This document shows positions 1 through 8,602 of a stretch of 64,000 nt of DNA, piece by piece. The position numbers were made by a program, and so were the translations under genes. The stretch covers positions 1 to 64,000 of the forward strand of contig NZ_JAHTMR010000011.1 of NCBI RefSeq assembly GCF_019200975.1, given 5' to 3'. The DNA comes from Pseudomonas sp. PD9R. Lineage in GTDB: Bacteria; Pseudomonadota; Gammaproteobacteria; Pseudomonadales; Pseudomonadaceae. The notes beneath the pieces are model-generated. The model saw only the letters and a program-made list of their open reading frames with translations. It was not told the DNA's origin and did not search any database. The number at the start of each line of letters is the position of its first letter. Position 1 is the stretch's first letter.

Positions 1-221
1 CTAAAATCGGTTCAGCGCGCTTGCGTGCTGGCCTCTACATGCCAGGCCTGGTAGCGCTGCGGCATAACGAAGCGATCATTGCCATGAAAGATCGCCTGAA
101 GGCCAACGGCAAGGCCCCCAAGCAGATCATCTGTGCTGCAATGCGTAAGCTGCTGCATTTCGTTTACGGGGTGCTCAAATCGGGACAACCATTTGACCCA
201 AAACTTGCACTTGCCCGGTGA
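1..221 (+). CDS. IS110-family transposase, C-terminal fragment (cut by window edge)
   Basis: The reading frame is open from the left edge to a TGA at 219-221. The visible residues (RLRAGLYMPGLVALRHN, then AAMRKLLHFVYGVLK) match the C-terminal transposase_20 region of IS110-family enzymes, which use a RuvC-like DEDD active site and move without typical terminal inverted repeats. The N-terminal catalytic part lies outside the window, so I cannot tell whether the element is whole or a remnant. It ends only 36 bases from the radC stop on the opposite strand. The family assignment is from motif recognition and is fairly secure. Confidence 0.8.
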   Translation, partial: KIGSARLRAGLYMPGLVALRHNEAIIAMKDRLKANGKAPKQIICAAMRKLLHFVYGVLKSGQPFDPKLALAR

Positions 222-256
222 GAGTCAAGACGGTATCTACAGGTGAAGGCTCGCGC

Positions 257-931
257 TTACATCCACCCGTACTCAGCCATGGACAGCGGATCGCCGTCAC
301 CGATGATGAAATGGTCGAGCACCCGCACATCGATCAGCTCCAGCGCCTTTTGCAGGCGCTTGGTCAGCACCCGATCGGCCTGGCTGGGATCGGTGTTGCC
401 CGACGGGTGGTTGTGACAAAGGATCAGCGCCGCCGCGTTGTTGGCCAGTGCGCGCTTGACCACTTCTCGCGGATGAACGCTGGTGTTGTCGATGGAGCCG
501 CGAAACAACGCCTCAAAGGTCAGCACCTGATGTTTCGAGTCCAGAAACAGGCAGCCGAATACCTCGTGTGGCTCGTGACGCAGCATGGCCTTCAGGTATT
601 CACGTACCGCATGAGGGTTTTCCAGCACAGACCGGTGACGTAAACGCTCGGCCAAATGCCGCCGCCCCATCTCCAGCACGGCCTGCAATTGCGCGAACTT
701 TGCCGGCCCTAGCCCCAGTTGCCGGCTGAACGTCGACTGATCGGCCTCCAGCAACGAACGCAGGCTGCCAAATTGACTCAGCAGATGCCGAGCCAGGTCG
801 ACCGCGCTTTTGCCAGACACGCCAGTTCTTAGAAAGATTGCCAGCAACTCGGCGTCTGAAAGGCTTGCCGAGCCCTGTTCCAGTAACTTCTCCCGTGGCC
901 GCTCCGCCGCCGGCCAATCGCGAATACTCAT
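257..931 (-). CDS. radC: RadC family JAB/JAMM-domain protein
   Basis: This 224-residue protein has the full-length RadC layout: an N-terminal UPF0758 region, a helix-hairpin-helix-like stretch around residues 60-85 and a C-terminal JAB1/MPN domain. The metal-binding JAMM signature is intact: E123, H173 and H175 in HNHPSG, and D186. RadC was once linked to DNA repair, but its real role is unsettled; the fold suggests a metal-dependent hydrolase. It is divergent from coaBC with about 135 bases between the start codons, the usual arrangement in Pseudomonas. Confidence 0.95.
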   Translation of the reverse strand: MSIRDWPAAERPREKLLEQGSASLSDAELLAIFLRTGVSGKSAVDLARHLLSQFGSLRSLLEADQSTFSRQLGLGPAKFAQLQAVLEMGRRHLAERLRHRSVLENPHAVREYLKAMLRHEPHEVFGCLFLDSKHQVLTFEALFRGSIDNTSVHPREVVKRALANNAAALILCHNHPSGNTDPSQADRVLTKRLQKALELIDVRVLDHFIIGDGDPLSMAEYGWM

Positions 932-1066
932 AGCACCTCCCTGTCTGTGGGCGCCGCTGTTCCGTAGCGGTCGCTGTGATATCGTAGCCCATCTTTTTTG
1001 CGGGCGATTTCATCCCTGGGGAGGGGGTATCGCCATGCAGTCATCAACGAAATGAAAGGCAGACCT

Positions 1067-2275
1067 ATGCAGCGGCTGTATCGGAAACGCATCGTTCTGG
1101 GCGTCGGCGGCGGCATCGCTGCCTACAAAAGCGCCGATCTGGTTCGCCGCCTGATCGACCAGGGCGCCGAAGTGCGCGTGGTCATGACCCGTGGCGGCAG
1201 TGAATTCATTACTCCGCTGACCATGCAGGCCCTGTCCGGCCACCCGGTTCACCTGGACCTGCTGGACCCAGCGGCCGAAGCGGCCATGGGCCACATCGAG
1301 CTGGCCAAGTGGGCCGACCTGGTGTTGATCGCGCCCGCCACCGCAGACCTGATCGCCCGTCTGGCCCAAGGTATTGCCGACGATCTGCTGACCACGCTGG
1401 TGCTCGCCACCGACGCGGTGGTCGCGGTTGCGCCAGCAATGAACCAGGCGATGTGGCGCGATCCGGCGACCCAGGCCAACCTGCAAACCCTCGAAGGCCG
1501 CGACATCAAAGCTTTCGGCCCGGCCTCCGGCAGCCAGGCCTGCGGCGATGTAGGTCTGGGCCGCATGCTCGAAGCCACCGAACTCGCTCAATGCGCGGCG
1601 GATTGTTTCCAGCGTCAGGCGCTGACCGGCAAGCACGTGCTGATTACCGCTGGCCCGACCCAGGAAAACATCGACCCGGTACGCTACATCACCAACCACA
1701 GTTCCGGGAAAATGGGCTTTGCCCTGGCCGAAGCTGCGGTGGAAGCCGGCGCTCGCGTAACCCTGATCACCGGCCCAGTGCACCTGCCGACCCCCGATCG
1801 CGTCACCCGTATCGATGTGGTCAGCGCCCGCGACATGCTCGCCGCCTGCGAAGCCGCGATACCCTGCGACCTGTTCATCGCCTCGGCAGCCGTCGCGGAC
1901 TACCGCCCGGAAGTCGTCGCCCCACAAAAACTCAAGAAAGACCCTACGAGCGGCGACGGCTTGTTACTACAAATGGTGCGCAACCCGGACATCCTGGCCA
2001 GCATCGCCACACGCCCCGACCGTCCGTTCAGTGTCGGTTTCGCCGCCGAAACCGAACACCTGCTCGACTACGCTGCCCGCAAGTTGAAAGACAAGAACCT
2101 CGATTTGATCGTCGCCAACGACGTCGCCAACCCCAGTATTGGTTTCAACAGTGAAGAAAACGCCTGCAGTGTGATCGACCGTGAGCTTCACGCCACACTC
2201 TTCGCCCAGACCAGCAAGAGCAAGATTGCTCGCCAGCTGATCACTTTTATCGCCGAACGTCTGAACCAGGTTTAA
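1067..2275 (+). CDS. coaBC: Bifunctional phosphopantothenoylcysteine decarboxylase / phosphopantothenate-cysteine ligase
   Basis: CoaBC (Dfp) carries out two consecutive steps of coenzyme A synthesis: CTP-dependent joining of cysteine to 4'-phosphopantothenate, then FMN-dependent decarboxylation. The N-terminal CoaC domain has the flavin loop GGGIAAYKS, catalytic H76 (MGHIELAKW), PAMN ending at N126, and C159 in QACGDVG. The CoaB domain starts near residue 190 and has NHSSGKMG from N210 and a KLKKD lysine motif. These positions agree with the E. coli enzyme. I chose the ATG at 1067 because AAAGG lies about eight bases upstream and the protein then starts like its homologues; an upstream in-frame ATG at 1052 is possible. 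dut follows after five bases, so the two are probably cotranscribed. Confidence 0.96.
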   Translation: MQRLYRKRIVLGVGGGIAAYKSADLVRRLIDQGAEVRVVMTRGGSEFITPLTMQALSGHPVHLDLLDPAAEAAMGHIELAKWADLVLIAPATADLIARLAQGIADDLLTTLVLATDAVVAVAPAMNQAMWRDPATQANLQTLEGRDIKAFGPASGSQACGDVGLGRMLEATELAQCAADCFQRQALTGKHVLITAGPTQENIDPVRYITNHSSGKMGFALAEAAVEAGARVTLITGPVHLPTPDRVTRIDVVSARDMLAACEAAIPCDLFIASAAVADYRPEVVAPQKLKKDPTSGDGLLLQMVRNPDILASIATRPDRPFSVGFAAETEHLLDYAARKLKDKNLDLIVANDVANPSIGFNSEENACSVIDRELHATLFAQTSKSKIARQLITFIAERLNQV

Positions 2276-2280
2276 TTCAC

Positions 2281-2736
2281 ATGCACGCTTTGCAAGCCAA
2301 GATCCTCGACCCTCGCATCGGTACCGAATTCCCGCTGCCGCAGTACGCCACGCCTGGCTCCGCCGGCCTCGACCTGCGCGCCATGCTGGAAAAAGACACC
2401 GTCATCAAGCCGGGTGAAACCGTGTTGATCCCTACTGGTCTGTCGGTCTACATCGGTGATCCAAACCTGGCGGCGCTGATTCTGCCGCGCTCCGGCATGG
2501 GCCATAAGCACGGCATCGTGCTGGGCAACCTGGTCGGCTTGATCGACTCCGATTATCAGGGCCCGTTGATGGTTTCGTGCTGGAACCGTGGCCAGACCGA
2601 ATTCACCATGCCGGTCGGCGAACGCCTTGCGCAACTGGTGCTGGTGCCGGTGGTGCAAGCGCATTTCGAGATGGTTGAAGAGTTCGTTGAAACCGAACGC
2701 GGCACTGGCGGTTTCGGCCATACCGGCACCAATTGA
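2281..2736 (+). CDS. dut: dUTP diphosphatase
   Basis: This 151-residue trimeric dUTPase hydrolyses dUTP to dUMP and pyrophosphate. It keeps uracil out of DNA and supplies dUMP for thymidylate synthesis. The conserved family motifs are visible in order: GSAGLDLRA (motif 1), PRSGMGHKHG (motif 2), GNLVGLIDSDYQG (motif 3, with the catalytic Asp), ERLAQLV (motif 4) and the flexible C-terminal GTGGFGHTG (motif 5). Length is normal. It lies five bases after coaBC; the next gene, algC, is about 290 bases away across a REP pair. Confidence 0.97.
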   Translation: MHALQAKILDPRIGTEFPLPQYATPGSAGLDLRAMLEKDTVIKPGETVLIPTGLSVYIGDPNLAALILPRSGMGHKHGIVLGNLVGLIDSDYQGPLMVSCWNRGQTEFTMPVGERLAQLVLVPVVQAHFEMVEEFVETERGTGGFGHTGTN

Positions 2737-2750
2737 TAACGCTGTATCCC

Positions 2751-2840
2751 CTGTAGGAGCTGCCGAAGGCTGCGATCTTTTGATCTTGTTTTTTAAAAAT
2801 CAAAATCAAAAGATCGCAGCCTTCGGCCGCTCCTACAGGG
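2751..2840. repeat. REP inverted pair (TAGGAGCTGCCGAAGGC family)
   Basis: Two inverted copies of the fluorescent-pseudomonad REP face each other across a short AT-rich spacer: CTGTAGGAGCTGCCGAAGGC on the left and its reverse complement ending in CTCCTACAG on the right. Together they could fold into a long hairpin. The pair lies between dut and algC, where it might also weaken readthrough. Confidence 0.93.
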
Positions 2841-3029
2841 CTCTCGTCACGAAATTGGAGGTGTGTCAGGGGTCGCAATGGCTGGCCAAAACCTCGCCAT
2901 ACGCAGTGTCATGGCCCTTTCATACCACGAACTCTCTGTGGAAATCGCCGTCATACCTTTCAGTTTGAGCCTGCCGGCGAATGATTTGCCGGCCTGTCCA
3001 GCCACTTTCGAGATGGAGCATTGCCACAG

Positions 3030-4427
3030 ATGAGCACCCCAGCCCGCGTCGCCCCCAAGTTTCCCGCCAGCATCTTCCGTGCCTACGACATTCGCGGCAC
3101 CGTCCCGGAATTTCTGAACGCTGAAACCGCTTACTGGCTTGGCCGCGCCATCGGTGCCCAGAGTCTGGCCCAGGATGAACCGAACGTTTCCGTGGGCCGC
3201 GACGGCCGCCTGTCCGGCCCGGAACTGGTGGAGCAACTGATTCAGGGCCTGGCCGACAGTGGTTGCCACGTCAGCGATGTCGGCCTGGTGCCAACCCCGG
3301 CGCTGTACTACGCCGCCAACGTTTTGGCAGGCAAATCCGGCGTCATGTTGACCGGCAGCCACAACCCGGCGAATTACAACGGCTTCAAGATCGTCATCGC
3401 TGGCGACACGCTGGCCAATGAACAGATCCAGGCCCTGCACGACCGCCTCAAGACCAACAACCTGAGCAGCGGCAAGGGCAGCATCACCAAGGTCGAGATC
3501 CTCGACCGCTACACCACCGAAATCGTCCAGGACATCAAGCTGGCCCGACGCCTGAAAGTCGTCGTGGACTGCGGCAACGGCGCGGCTGGCGTTATTGCTC
3601 CGCAACTGATCGAAGCGCTGAACTGCGAAGTCATCCCACTGTTCTGCGAGGTCGACGGCAATTTCCCGAATCACCACCCAGACCCGGGCAAGCCTGAAAA
3701 CCTTGTGGACCTGATCGCCAAAGTCAAGGAAACCAACGCCGACATCGGTCTGGCCTTCGACGGCGACGGCGACCGCGTCGGCGTGGTGACCAACACCGGC
3801 AGCATCGTTTACCCGGACCGCCTGCTGATGCTGTTTGCCCGTGACGTGCTGGCGCGCAACCCTGGCGCGGAGATCATCTTCGACGTCAAATGCACCCGTC
3901 GCCTGGTCCCGCTGATCAAGGAATACGGCGGCCGGTCGCTAATGTGGAAGACGGGCCATTCGTTGATCAAAAAGAAAATGAAACAATCCGGCGCCCTGTT
4001 GGCCGGCGAAATGAGCGGGCACATCTTCTTCAAGGAGCGCTGGTTCGGTTTCGACGACGGCATTTACAGCGCCGCGCGGTTGCTGGAGATCCTCAGCAAG
4101 GAAGAATCCTCGGCGGAAGAGCTGTTCGCGACCTTCCCGAACGATATTTCTACGCCGGAAATCAATATCCATGTGACCGAAGAGAGCAAATTCAGCATCA
4201 TTGATGCACTGCACGATGCGAAGTGGGGCGAAGGCGCTGACCTGACCACCATTGACGGCGTGCGAGTCGACTACGCAAAAGGCTGGGGCCTGGTTCGCGC
4301 GTCCAACACCACACCGGTGCTGGTGCTGCGTTTCGAGGCCGATGACGCGGCTGAATTGCAACGCATCAAGGACGTCTTCCACGTTCAGTTGAAGCGTGTT
4401 GCACCTGATCTCCAACTACCGTTTTGA
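3030..4427 (+). CDS. algC: Phosphomannomutase/phosphoglucomutase AlgC
   Basis: AlgC interconverts the 1- and 6-phosphates of mannose and glucose. It feeds GDP-mannose for alginate and sugar precursors for LPS and other exopolysaccharides. The 465-residue protein shows the four functional loops of the alpha-D-phosphohexomutase family: the phosphoserine loop TGSHNP, the metal loop DGDGDR, the sugar-specificity loop GEMSGH and the phosphate-binding RASNTTP near the C-terminus. The ATG at 3030 gives an N-terminus (MSTPARVAPKFPASIFRAYD) aligned with P. aeruginosa AlgC; a TTG nine bases upstream is less likely. argB follows after 24 bases. I found no convincing AlgR site upstream. Confidence 0.97.
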   Translation: MSTPARVAPKFPASIFRAYDIRGTVPEFLNAETAYWLGRAIGAQSLAQDEPNVSVGRDGRLSGPELVEQLIQGLADSGCHVSDVGLVPTPALYYAANVLAGKSGVMLTGSHNPANYNGFKIVIAGDTLANEQIQALHDRLKTNNLSSGKGSITKVEILDRYTTEIVQDIKLARRLKVVVDCGNGAAGVIAPQLIEALNCEVIPLFCEVDGNFPNHHPDPGKPENLVDLIAKVKETNADIGLAFDGDGDRVGVVTNTGSIVYPDRLLMLFARDVLARNPGAEIIFDVKCTRRLVPLIKEYGGRSLMWKTGHSLIKKKMKQSGALLAGEMSGHIFFKERWFGFDDGIYSAARLLEILSKEESSAEELFATFPNDISTPEINIHVTEESKFSIIDALHDAKWGEGADLTTIDGVRVDYAKGWGLVRASNTTPVLVLRFEADDAAELQRIKDVFHVQLKRVAPDLQLPF

Positions 4428-4451
4428 TTCATTGAAGCACCGGAGCCCTGA

Positions 4452-5357
4452 ATGACCCTCGAACGCGATGCCGCCGCCAATACCGCCAAGGTCCTGTCCG
4501 AAGCGCTGCCTTACATCCGCCGCTATGTCGGCAAGACACTGGTGATCAAATACGGCGGCAACGCGATGGAAAGCGAGGAGCTGAAAACCGGCTTCGCCCG
4601 CGATATCGTCTTGATGAAAGCCGTGGGCATCAACCCCGTAGTGGTTCACGGTGGCGGCCCGCAGATCGGTGATTTGCTCAAGCGCCTGTCGATCGAAAGC
4701 CATTTCGTCGACGGCATGCGCGTCACCGACGCCGCGACCATGGACGTAGTGGAGATGGTCCTCGGCGGCCAGGTCAACAAGGACATCGTCAACCTGATCA
4801 ACCGCCACGGCGGCAGCGCCATCGGCCTGACCGGTAAAGACGCCGAGCTGATTCGAGCGAAGAAGCTCACCGTCACCCGTCAGACGCCGGAAATGACGAC
4901 CCCGGAAATCATCGACATCGGCCACGTCGGCGAAGTGGTCGGCATCAACACCGACCTGCTGAACCTGCTGGTCAAAGGCGGCTTCATCCCGGTGATCGCG
5001 CCAATCGGCGTCGGTGCCAACGGCGAGTCGTACAACATCAACGCTGACCTGGTGGCCGGTAAAGTTGCCGAGGCGCTGAAAGCTGAAAAGCTGATGCTGC
5101 TGACCAACATCGCCGGCCTGATGGACAAGTCGGGCACCGTCTTGACCGGCCTGAGCACCCAGCAGGTCGACGACCTGATCGCTGACGGCACGATTTACGG
5201 CGGCATGCTGCCGAAGATCCGTTGCGCACTGGAAGCGGTCCAGGGCGGCGTGGGCAGCTCGCTGATCATCGACGGTCGCGTACCTAACGCGATCCTGCTG
5301 GAAATCTTCACCGACACCGGTGTGGGCACCTTGATCAGCAATCGCAAGCGTCACTAA
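4452..5357 (+). CDS. argB: Acetylglutamate kinase
   Basis: ArgB phosphorylates N-acetyl-L-glutamate, the second step of arginine synthesis in the acetylated route. The 301-residue protein has the amino-acid-kinase fold signatures: IKYGGNAM near the N-terminus (phosphate-binding Lys and Gly-rich loop), VVHGGGPQIG (substrate loop) and the C-terminal MLPKIRCALEAVQGGV stretch of arginine-sensitive hexameric forms. Such forms occur in Pseudomonas and are feedback-inhibited by arginine. The gene follows algC closely and is closed by a strong terminator 15 bases after the stop codon. Confidence 0.97.
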   Translation: MTLERDAAANTAKVLSEALPYIRRYVGKTLVIKYGGNAMESEELKTGFARDIVLMKAVGINPVVVHGGGPQIGDLLKRLSIESHFVDGMRVTDAATMDVVEMVLGGQVNKDIVNLINRHGGSAIGLTGKDAELIRAKKLTVTRQTPEMTTPEIIDIGHVGEVVGINTDLLNLLVKGGFIPVIAPIGVGANGESYNINADLVAGKVAEALKAEKLMLLTNIAGLMDKSGTVLTGLSTQQVDDLIADGTIYGGMLPKIRCALEAVQGGVGSSLIIDGRVPNAILLEIFTDTGVGTLISNRKRH

Positions 5358-5371
5358 GCGATAGCGCACAC

Positions 5372-5412
5372 AAAAAGACCCCGCTCAGCCTGGCTGAGCG
5401 GGGTCTTTTTTT
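5372..5412 (+). terminator. Intrinsic terminator after argB
   Basis: GACCCCGCTCAGCC and GGCTGAGCGGGGTC form a long perfect GC-rich stem with a minimal loop. It is followed by a run of seven T and preceded by a run of A, so it could act in both directions. Confidence 0.93.
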
Positions 5413-5424
5413 GCCTGCATTCCA

Positions 5425-5512
5425 TGTAGGAGCTGCCGAAGGCTGCGATCTTTTGACTTTGGCTCTTCTAAAACAAGATCAAAAGATCGCAGCCTGCGGC
5501 AGCTCCTACAGG
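5425..5512. repeat. REP inverted pair between argB and pyrE
   Basis: Two inverted REP copies (TGTAGGAGCTGCCGAAGGCT on the left, GCAGCCTGCGGCAGCTCCTA on the right) separated by an AT-rich spacer. They sit in the space between the convergent genes argB and pyrE, directly after the argB terminator. Confidence 0.93.
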
Positions 5513-5521
5513 GGGTTGCGG

Positions 5522-6166
5522 TTACACGCCGAATTGGGCGCGGTACGCTTCCACGGCCGGCAAATGCTGCTTGAGCTGAGGATCGTCAGCCAGGAATTCC
5601 AGCACCTGGTTCAGCGAAACAATGCTGATCACCGGAATGCCGAAATCGCGCTCCACTTCCTGGATCGCCGACAACTCGCCGTTACCGCGCTCCTGACGGT
5701 TCAAGGCGATCAGCACACCGGCGGCCTTGGCGCCGTCCTGGGAAGCGATGATCTGCATCACTTCGCGGATGGCGGTGCCAGCAGTGATCACGTCGTCGAT
5801 GATCAGCACGTCACCGGTCAGCGGTGCACCGACCAGACTGCCGCCTTCGCCGTGGGCCTTGGCTTCCTTGCGGTTGAAGCACCATGGCAGGTCACGGTTG
5901 TGATGCTCGGCCAGTGCCACGGCGGTGGTCGCCGCCAAAGGGATGCCCTTGTAGGCCGGACCGAACAGCACGTCGAAGGAAATACCGCTCTCGACGATGG
6001 CTGCCGCGTAGAAACGACCCAGCTGCGCCAGGGCCGAACCCGAGTTGAACAGGCCCGCATTGAAGAAGTAAGGACTGGTACGCCCGGACTTCAGGGTGAA
6101 CTCACCGAAGCGCAAAACGCCGCGATCGATGGCAAAACGAATGAAATCGCGCTGATACGCTTGCAT
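5522..6166 (-). CDS. pyrE: Orotate phosphoribosyltransferase
   Basis: PyrE joins orotate to PRPP to make orotidine 5'-phosphate, the fifth step of pyrimidine synthesis. The 214-residue protein carries the PRPP-binding signature VLIIDDVITAGTA and the substrate segment FNRKEAKAHGEGG. I used the internal ATG at 6166 (MQAYQRDFIRF), which gives the normal family length; the frame is open seven codons further upstream. It is divergent from crc, a long-conserved pairing in Pseudomonas. The 82 bases between the two starts must hold both promoters. Confidence 0.97.
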   Translation of the reverse strand: MQAYQRDFIRFAIDRGVLRFGEFTLKSGRTSPYFFNAGLFNSGSALAQLGRFYAAAIVESGISFDVLFGPAYKGIPLAATTAVALAEHHNRDLPWCFNRKEAKAHGEGGSLVGAPLTGDVLIIDDVITAGTAIREVMQIIASQDGAKAAGVLIALNRQERGNGELSAIQEVERDFGIPVISIVSLNQVLEFLADDPQLKQHLPAVEAYRAQFGV

Positions 6167-6248
6167 GAAAAAAACCCCAAATACCACGGATTTAGCTAAT
6201 TAGCTTGACGCCGTGTATCATACACGCACGCGATTTTTGGGGCCATTT

Positions 6249-7028
6249 ATGCGGATCATCAGTGTGAACGTCAATGGTATTCAGGCTGCAGTCGAGCGTG
6301 GTTTGCTCAGTTGGCTGCAAGCACAGAATGCCGACGTCATCTGCCTGCAGGACACCCGCGCCTCCGCCTTTGAACTGGACGATCCAGCCTTCCAACTGGA
6401 TGGATACTTCCTTTATGCCTGCGATGCCGAAGTCCCCGCCCAAGGTGGCGTGGCTTTGTATTCGCGGCTGCAACCGAAGGCTGTCATCAGCGGTCTCGGT
6501 TTCGAGACGGCCGACCGCTACGGGCGCTACCTGCAAGCCGATTTCGACAAGGTCAGCATCGCGACCTTGCTGCTCCCTTCGGGGCAGAACGGCGATGAAG
6601 ACTTGAACCAGAAGTTCAAGCTAATGGACGATTTCGCCCGTTATCTGGATAAACAGCGGCGCAAACGTCGCGAGTACATTTACTGTGGCTCGCTGTACGT
6701 CGCGCAACAGAAGCTGGATATCAAGAACTGGCGCGACAGCCAGCAATCCCCGGGCTTCCTGGCACCTGAACGTGCCTGGATGGACGAGATTGTCGGCAAC
6801 ATGGGTTATGTCGATGCCCTGCGCGAAGTCAGCCGCGAAGGCGACCAGTACAGCTGGTGGCCGGATAACGAGCAGGCTGAGATGCTCAACTTAGGTTGGC
6901 GTTTCGACTACCAGTTGCTGACCCCGGGCCTGCGCCGCTTTGTACGCAGCGCACGTCTGCCACGCCAGCCGCGATTCTCGCAGCATGCACCGCTGATCGT
7001 GGACTATGACTGGACGCTGACCATCTAA
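6249..7028 (+). CDS. crc: Catabolite repression control protein Crc
   Basis: Crc works with Hfq to block translation of mRNAs carrying A-rich catabolite-activity motifs, so that preferred carbon sources are used first. The 259-residue protein has the exonuclease III/EEP fold, but the catalytic positions are lost. The usual LQE is LQD, the GDxN motif reads CGSLY, and the C-terminal SDH reads SQH. This agrees with the known lack of nuclease activity in Crc. The ATG at 6249 gives the canonical MRIISVNVNG start. A strong terminator follows 15 bases after the stop. Confidence 0.97.
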   Translation: MRIISVNVNGIQAAVERGLLSWLQAQNADVICLQDTRASAFELDDPAFQLDGYFLYACDAEVPAQGGVALYSRLQPKAVISGLGFETADRYGRYLQADFDKVSIATLLLPSGQNGDEDLNQKFKLMDDFARYLDKQRRKRREYIYCGSLYVAQQKLDIKNWRDSQQSPGFLAPERAWMDEIVGNMGYVDALREVSREGDQYSWWPDNEQAEMLNLGWRFDYQLLTPGLRRFVRSARLPRQPRFSQHAPLIVDYDWTLTI

Positions 7029-7043
7029 AGATAGTCTCGCGGA

Positions 7044-7084
7044 CAAAAAAAATGCCCGTATCGAAAGATACGGGCATTTTTTAT
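7044..7084. terminator. Bidirectional intrinsic terminator between crc and gltS
   Basis: AATGCCCGTATC, loop GAAA, then GATACGGGCATT forms a perfect stem. It is flanked by A-runs on the left and T-runs on the right, so it can end both crc (plus strand) and gltS (minus strand). Confidence 0.93.
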
Positions 7085-7114
7085 GGCTGATTCAAAGACC
7101 GGGTAGCCCGAACC

Positions 7115-8320
7115 TCAAGCCGCGGCGAAAAACGGCAGCGCAAGGTACAGCTTGATCACAATGACATTAATGATGTCGATGAAAAAAGCGCCCACCATAG
7201 GCACCACCAGGAACGCTATCTGCGAAGGGCCGTAGCGCTGCGTTACCGCTTGCATATTAGCGATGGCCGTTGGCGTGGCACCCAGTCCAAAACCACAGTG
7301 TCCCGCCGCCAATACTGCCGCATCGTAGTTACTGCCCATCATTCTAAAGGTCACGAAAATCGCAAACAGCGCCATGACCAGCGTTTGTGCAGCCAGGATG
7401 ATAAAGAAAGGCAAAGCCAGTGCAGCCAGATCCCACAACTTGAGCGACATCAGAGCGATCGCTAGAAACAGCGACAAACTGACATTCCCCAGCACTGAGA
7501 CTTCACGTTCAAACACCTGATAAAGGCCAAGCGCTGAAAGCCCATTGCGCAACACCACACCGACGAACAGGACACAGACAAAGGTCGGCAACTCAAATGC
7601 GGTTCCATGCAGCAGACCATTTAACAGGGTTCCTGCCAGCAAACTGACCGCGATCAGTGCAAGCGTCTCGATAAACGAAAATGGCGTAATCGAACGCTCT
7701 TTGTTCGGTTGCTCAAAGCCCTTGGGCAGCCGTGGCTTTTCTCGTTCGCAACCGGGCGTCTGGACACGCTTGATAAGCAGTCGAGCGACCGGACCACCAA
7801 TCAAACCGCCCAGCACCAGGCCAAACGTCGCTGAAGCCATCGCAAGTTCAGAAGCGGAAGCCAGACCGAATTTCTCGCTGAACGTCGCGCCCCACGCTGC
7901 TCCAGTGCCGTGGCCACCCGCCAACGAAATGGAACCTGTCAACAAGCCCATCAGCGGGTCGAGCCCCAACGCCGTTGCCAGCCCAATGCCCATCGCGTTC
8001 TGGACCAACAGAAGCCCGGTAACCGCCAATACAAAAATCCCGACGATGCGCCCACCCTTCTTCAGGCTGGCGAAGTCTGCGCTCAATCCGATGGTGGCAA
8101 AAAACGCTAACATCAAGGGCGTCTGCAGTGACGTATCAAAGCGGACTTCAATATCAAAGACTCGCAACGCCAAGAGAGCCAAAGCAACTACAAGGCCGCC
8201 TGCTACAGGCTCGGGAATATTGTAAGTGCGTAAGGAATTGATATTTGTGACAAGTCCGCGCCCAAGCAAAAGCACTAAAGAGGCGGCAACAAGGGTTCCA
8301 TAGAAGTCGAGCTGAAGCAT
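7115..8320 (-). CDS. gltS: Sodium/glutamate symporter GltS
   Basis: GltS imports glutamate with sodium across the inner membrane. The 401-residue protein is very similar along its length to E. coli GltS. It has repeated hydrophobic segments, the two re-entrant loop signatures GSISLAGGHGTGAAW and AAGHCGFGLGATPTAIANMQ, and the C-terminal VVPMVGAFFIDI helix. I took the internal ATG at 8320 (MLQLDFYGTLVAASL), which matches the E. coli N-terminus; the frame stays open 33 codons further upstream but those residues look unlike the family. It is convergent with crc. Confidence 0.95.
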   Translation of the reverse strand: MLQLDFYGTLVAASLVLLLGRGLVTNINSLRTYNIPEPVAGGLVVALALLALRVFDIEVRFDTSLQTPLMLAFFATIGLSADFASLKKGGRIVGIFVLAVTGLLLVQNAMGIGLATALGLDPLMGLLTGSISLAGGHGTGAAWGATFSEKFGLASASELAMASATFGLVLGGLIGGPVARLLIKRVQTPGCEREKPRLPKGFEQPNKERSITPFSFIETLALIAVSLLAGTLLNGLLHGTAFELPTFVCVLFVGVVLRNGLSALGLYQVFEREVSVLGNVSLSLFLAIALMSLKLWDLAALALPFFIILAAQTLVMALFAIFVTFRMMGSNYDAAVLAAGHCGFGLGATPTAIANMQAVTQRYGPSQIAFLVVPMVGAFFIDIINVIVIKLYLALPFFAAA

Positions 8321-8568
8321 CGGGATATTCTTGAATATACATTCAGAGGCGAACTCTTTACCTGGCCTCGCCTCTTGAACAGGTTGAATTCTCTCAACAC
8401 TGATTGGATTTAAATTCAAGGGCCGTCAATGGCCTGAACGTATCGAAATATTTCTTGAAAGATATGACGCCGGGCAACTTTAACAATCACCCAGTCTTAT
8501 TGCCAAGCATCCATCAGCTATTGAACATTGCAGTTGTGACTAAACATGTAGAGATATTTTTTATATTA

Positions 8569-8602
8569 AAAAAATGCCCCGACAAGTCGGGGCATTTTAT
8601 TG
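8569..8602. terminator. Intrinsic terminator downstream of the DUF4870 gene
   Basis: AAAATGCCCCGAC followed by GTCGGGGCATTTT forms a compact GC stem flanked by A-runs and T-runs. It lies immediately after the stop of the minus-strand DUF4870 gene. The 8321-8602 gap between gltS and that gene otherwise shows only AT-rich DNA that presumably includes the gltS promoter. Confidence 0.88.

Noticed and set aside
2860..3029. AlgR-type binding site upstream of algC
   Set aside because: No good match to ACCGTTCGTC found in the dut-algC interval.
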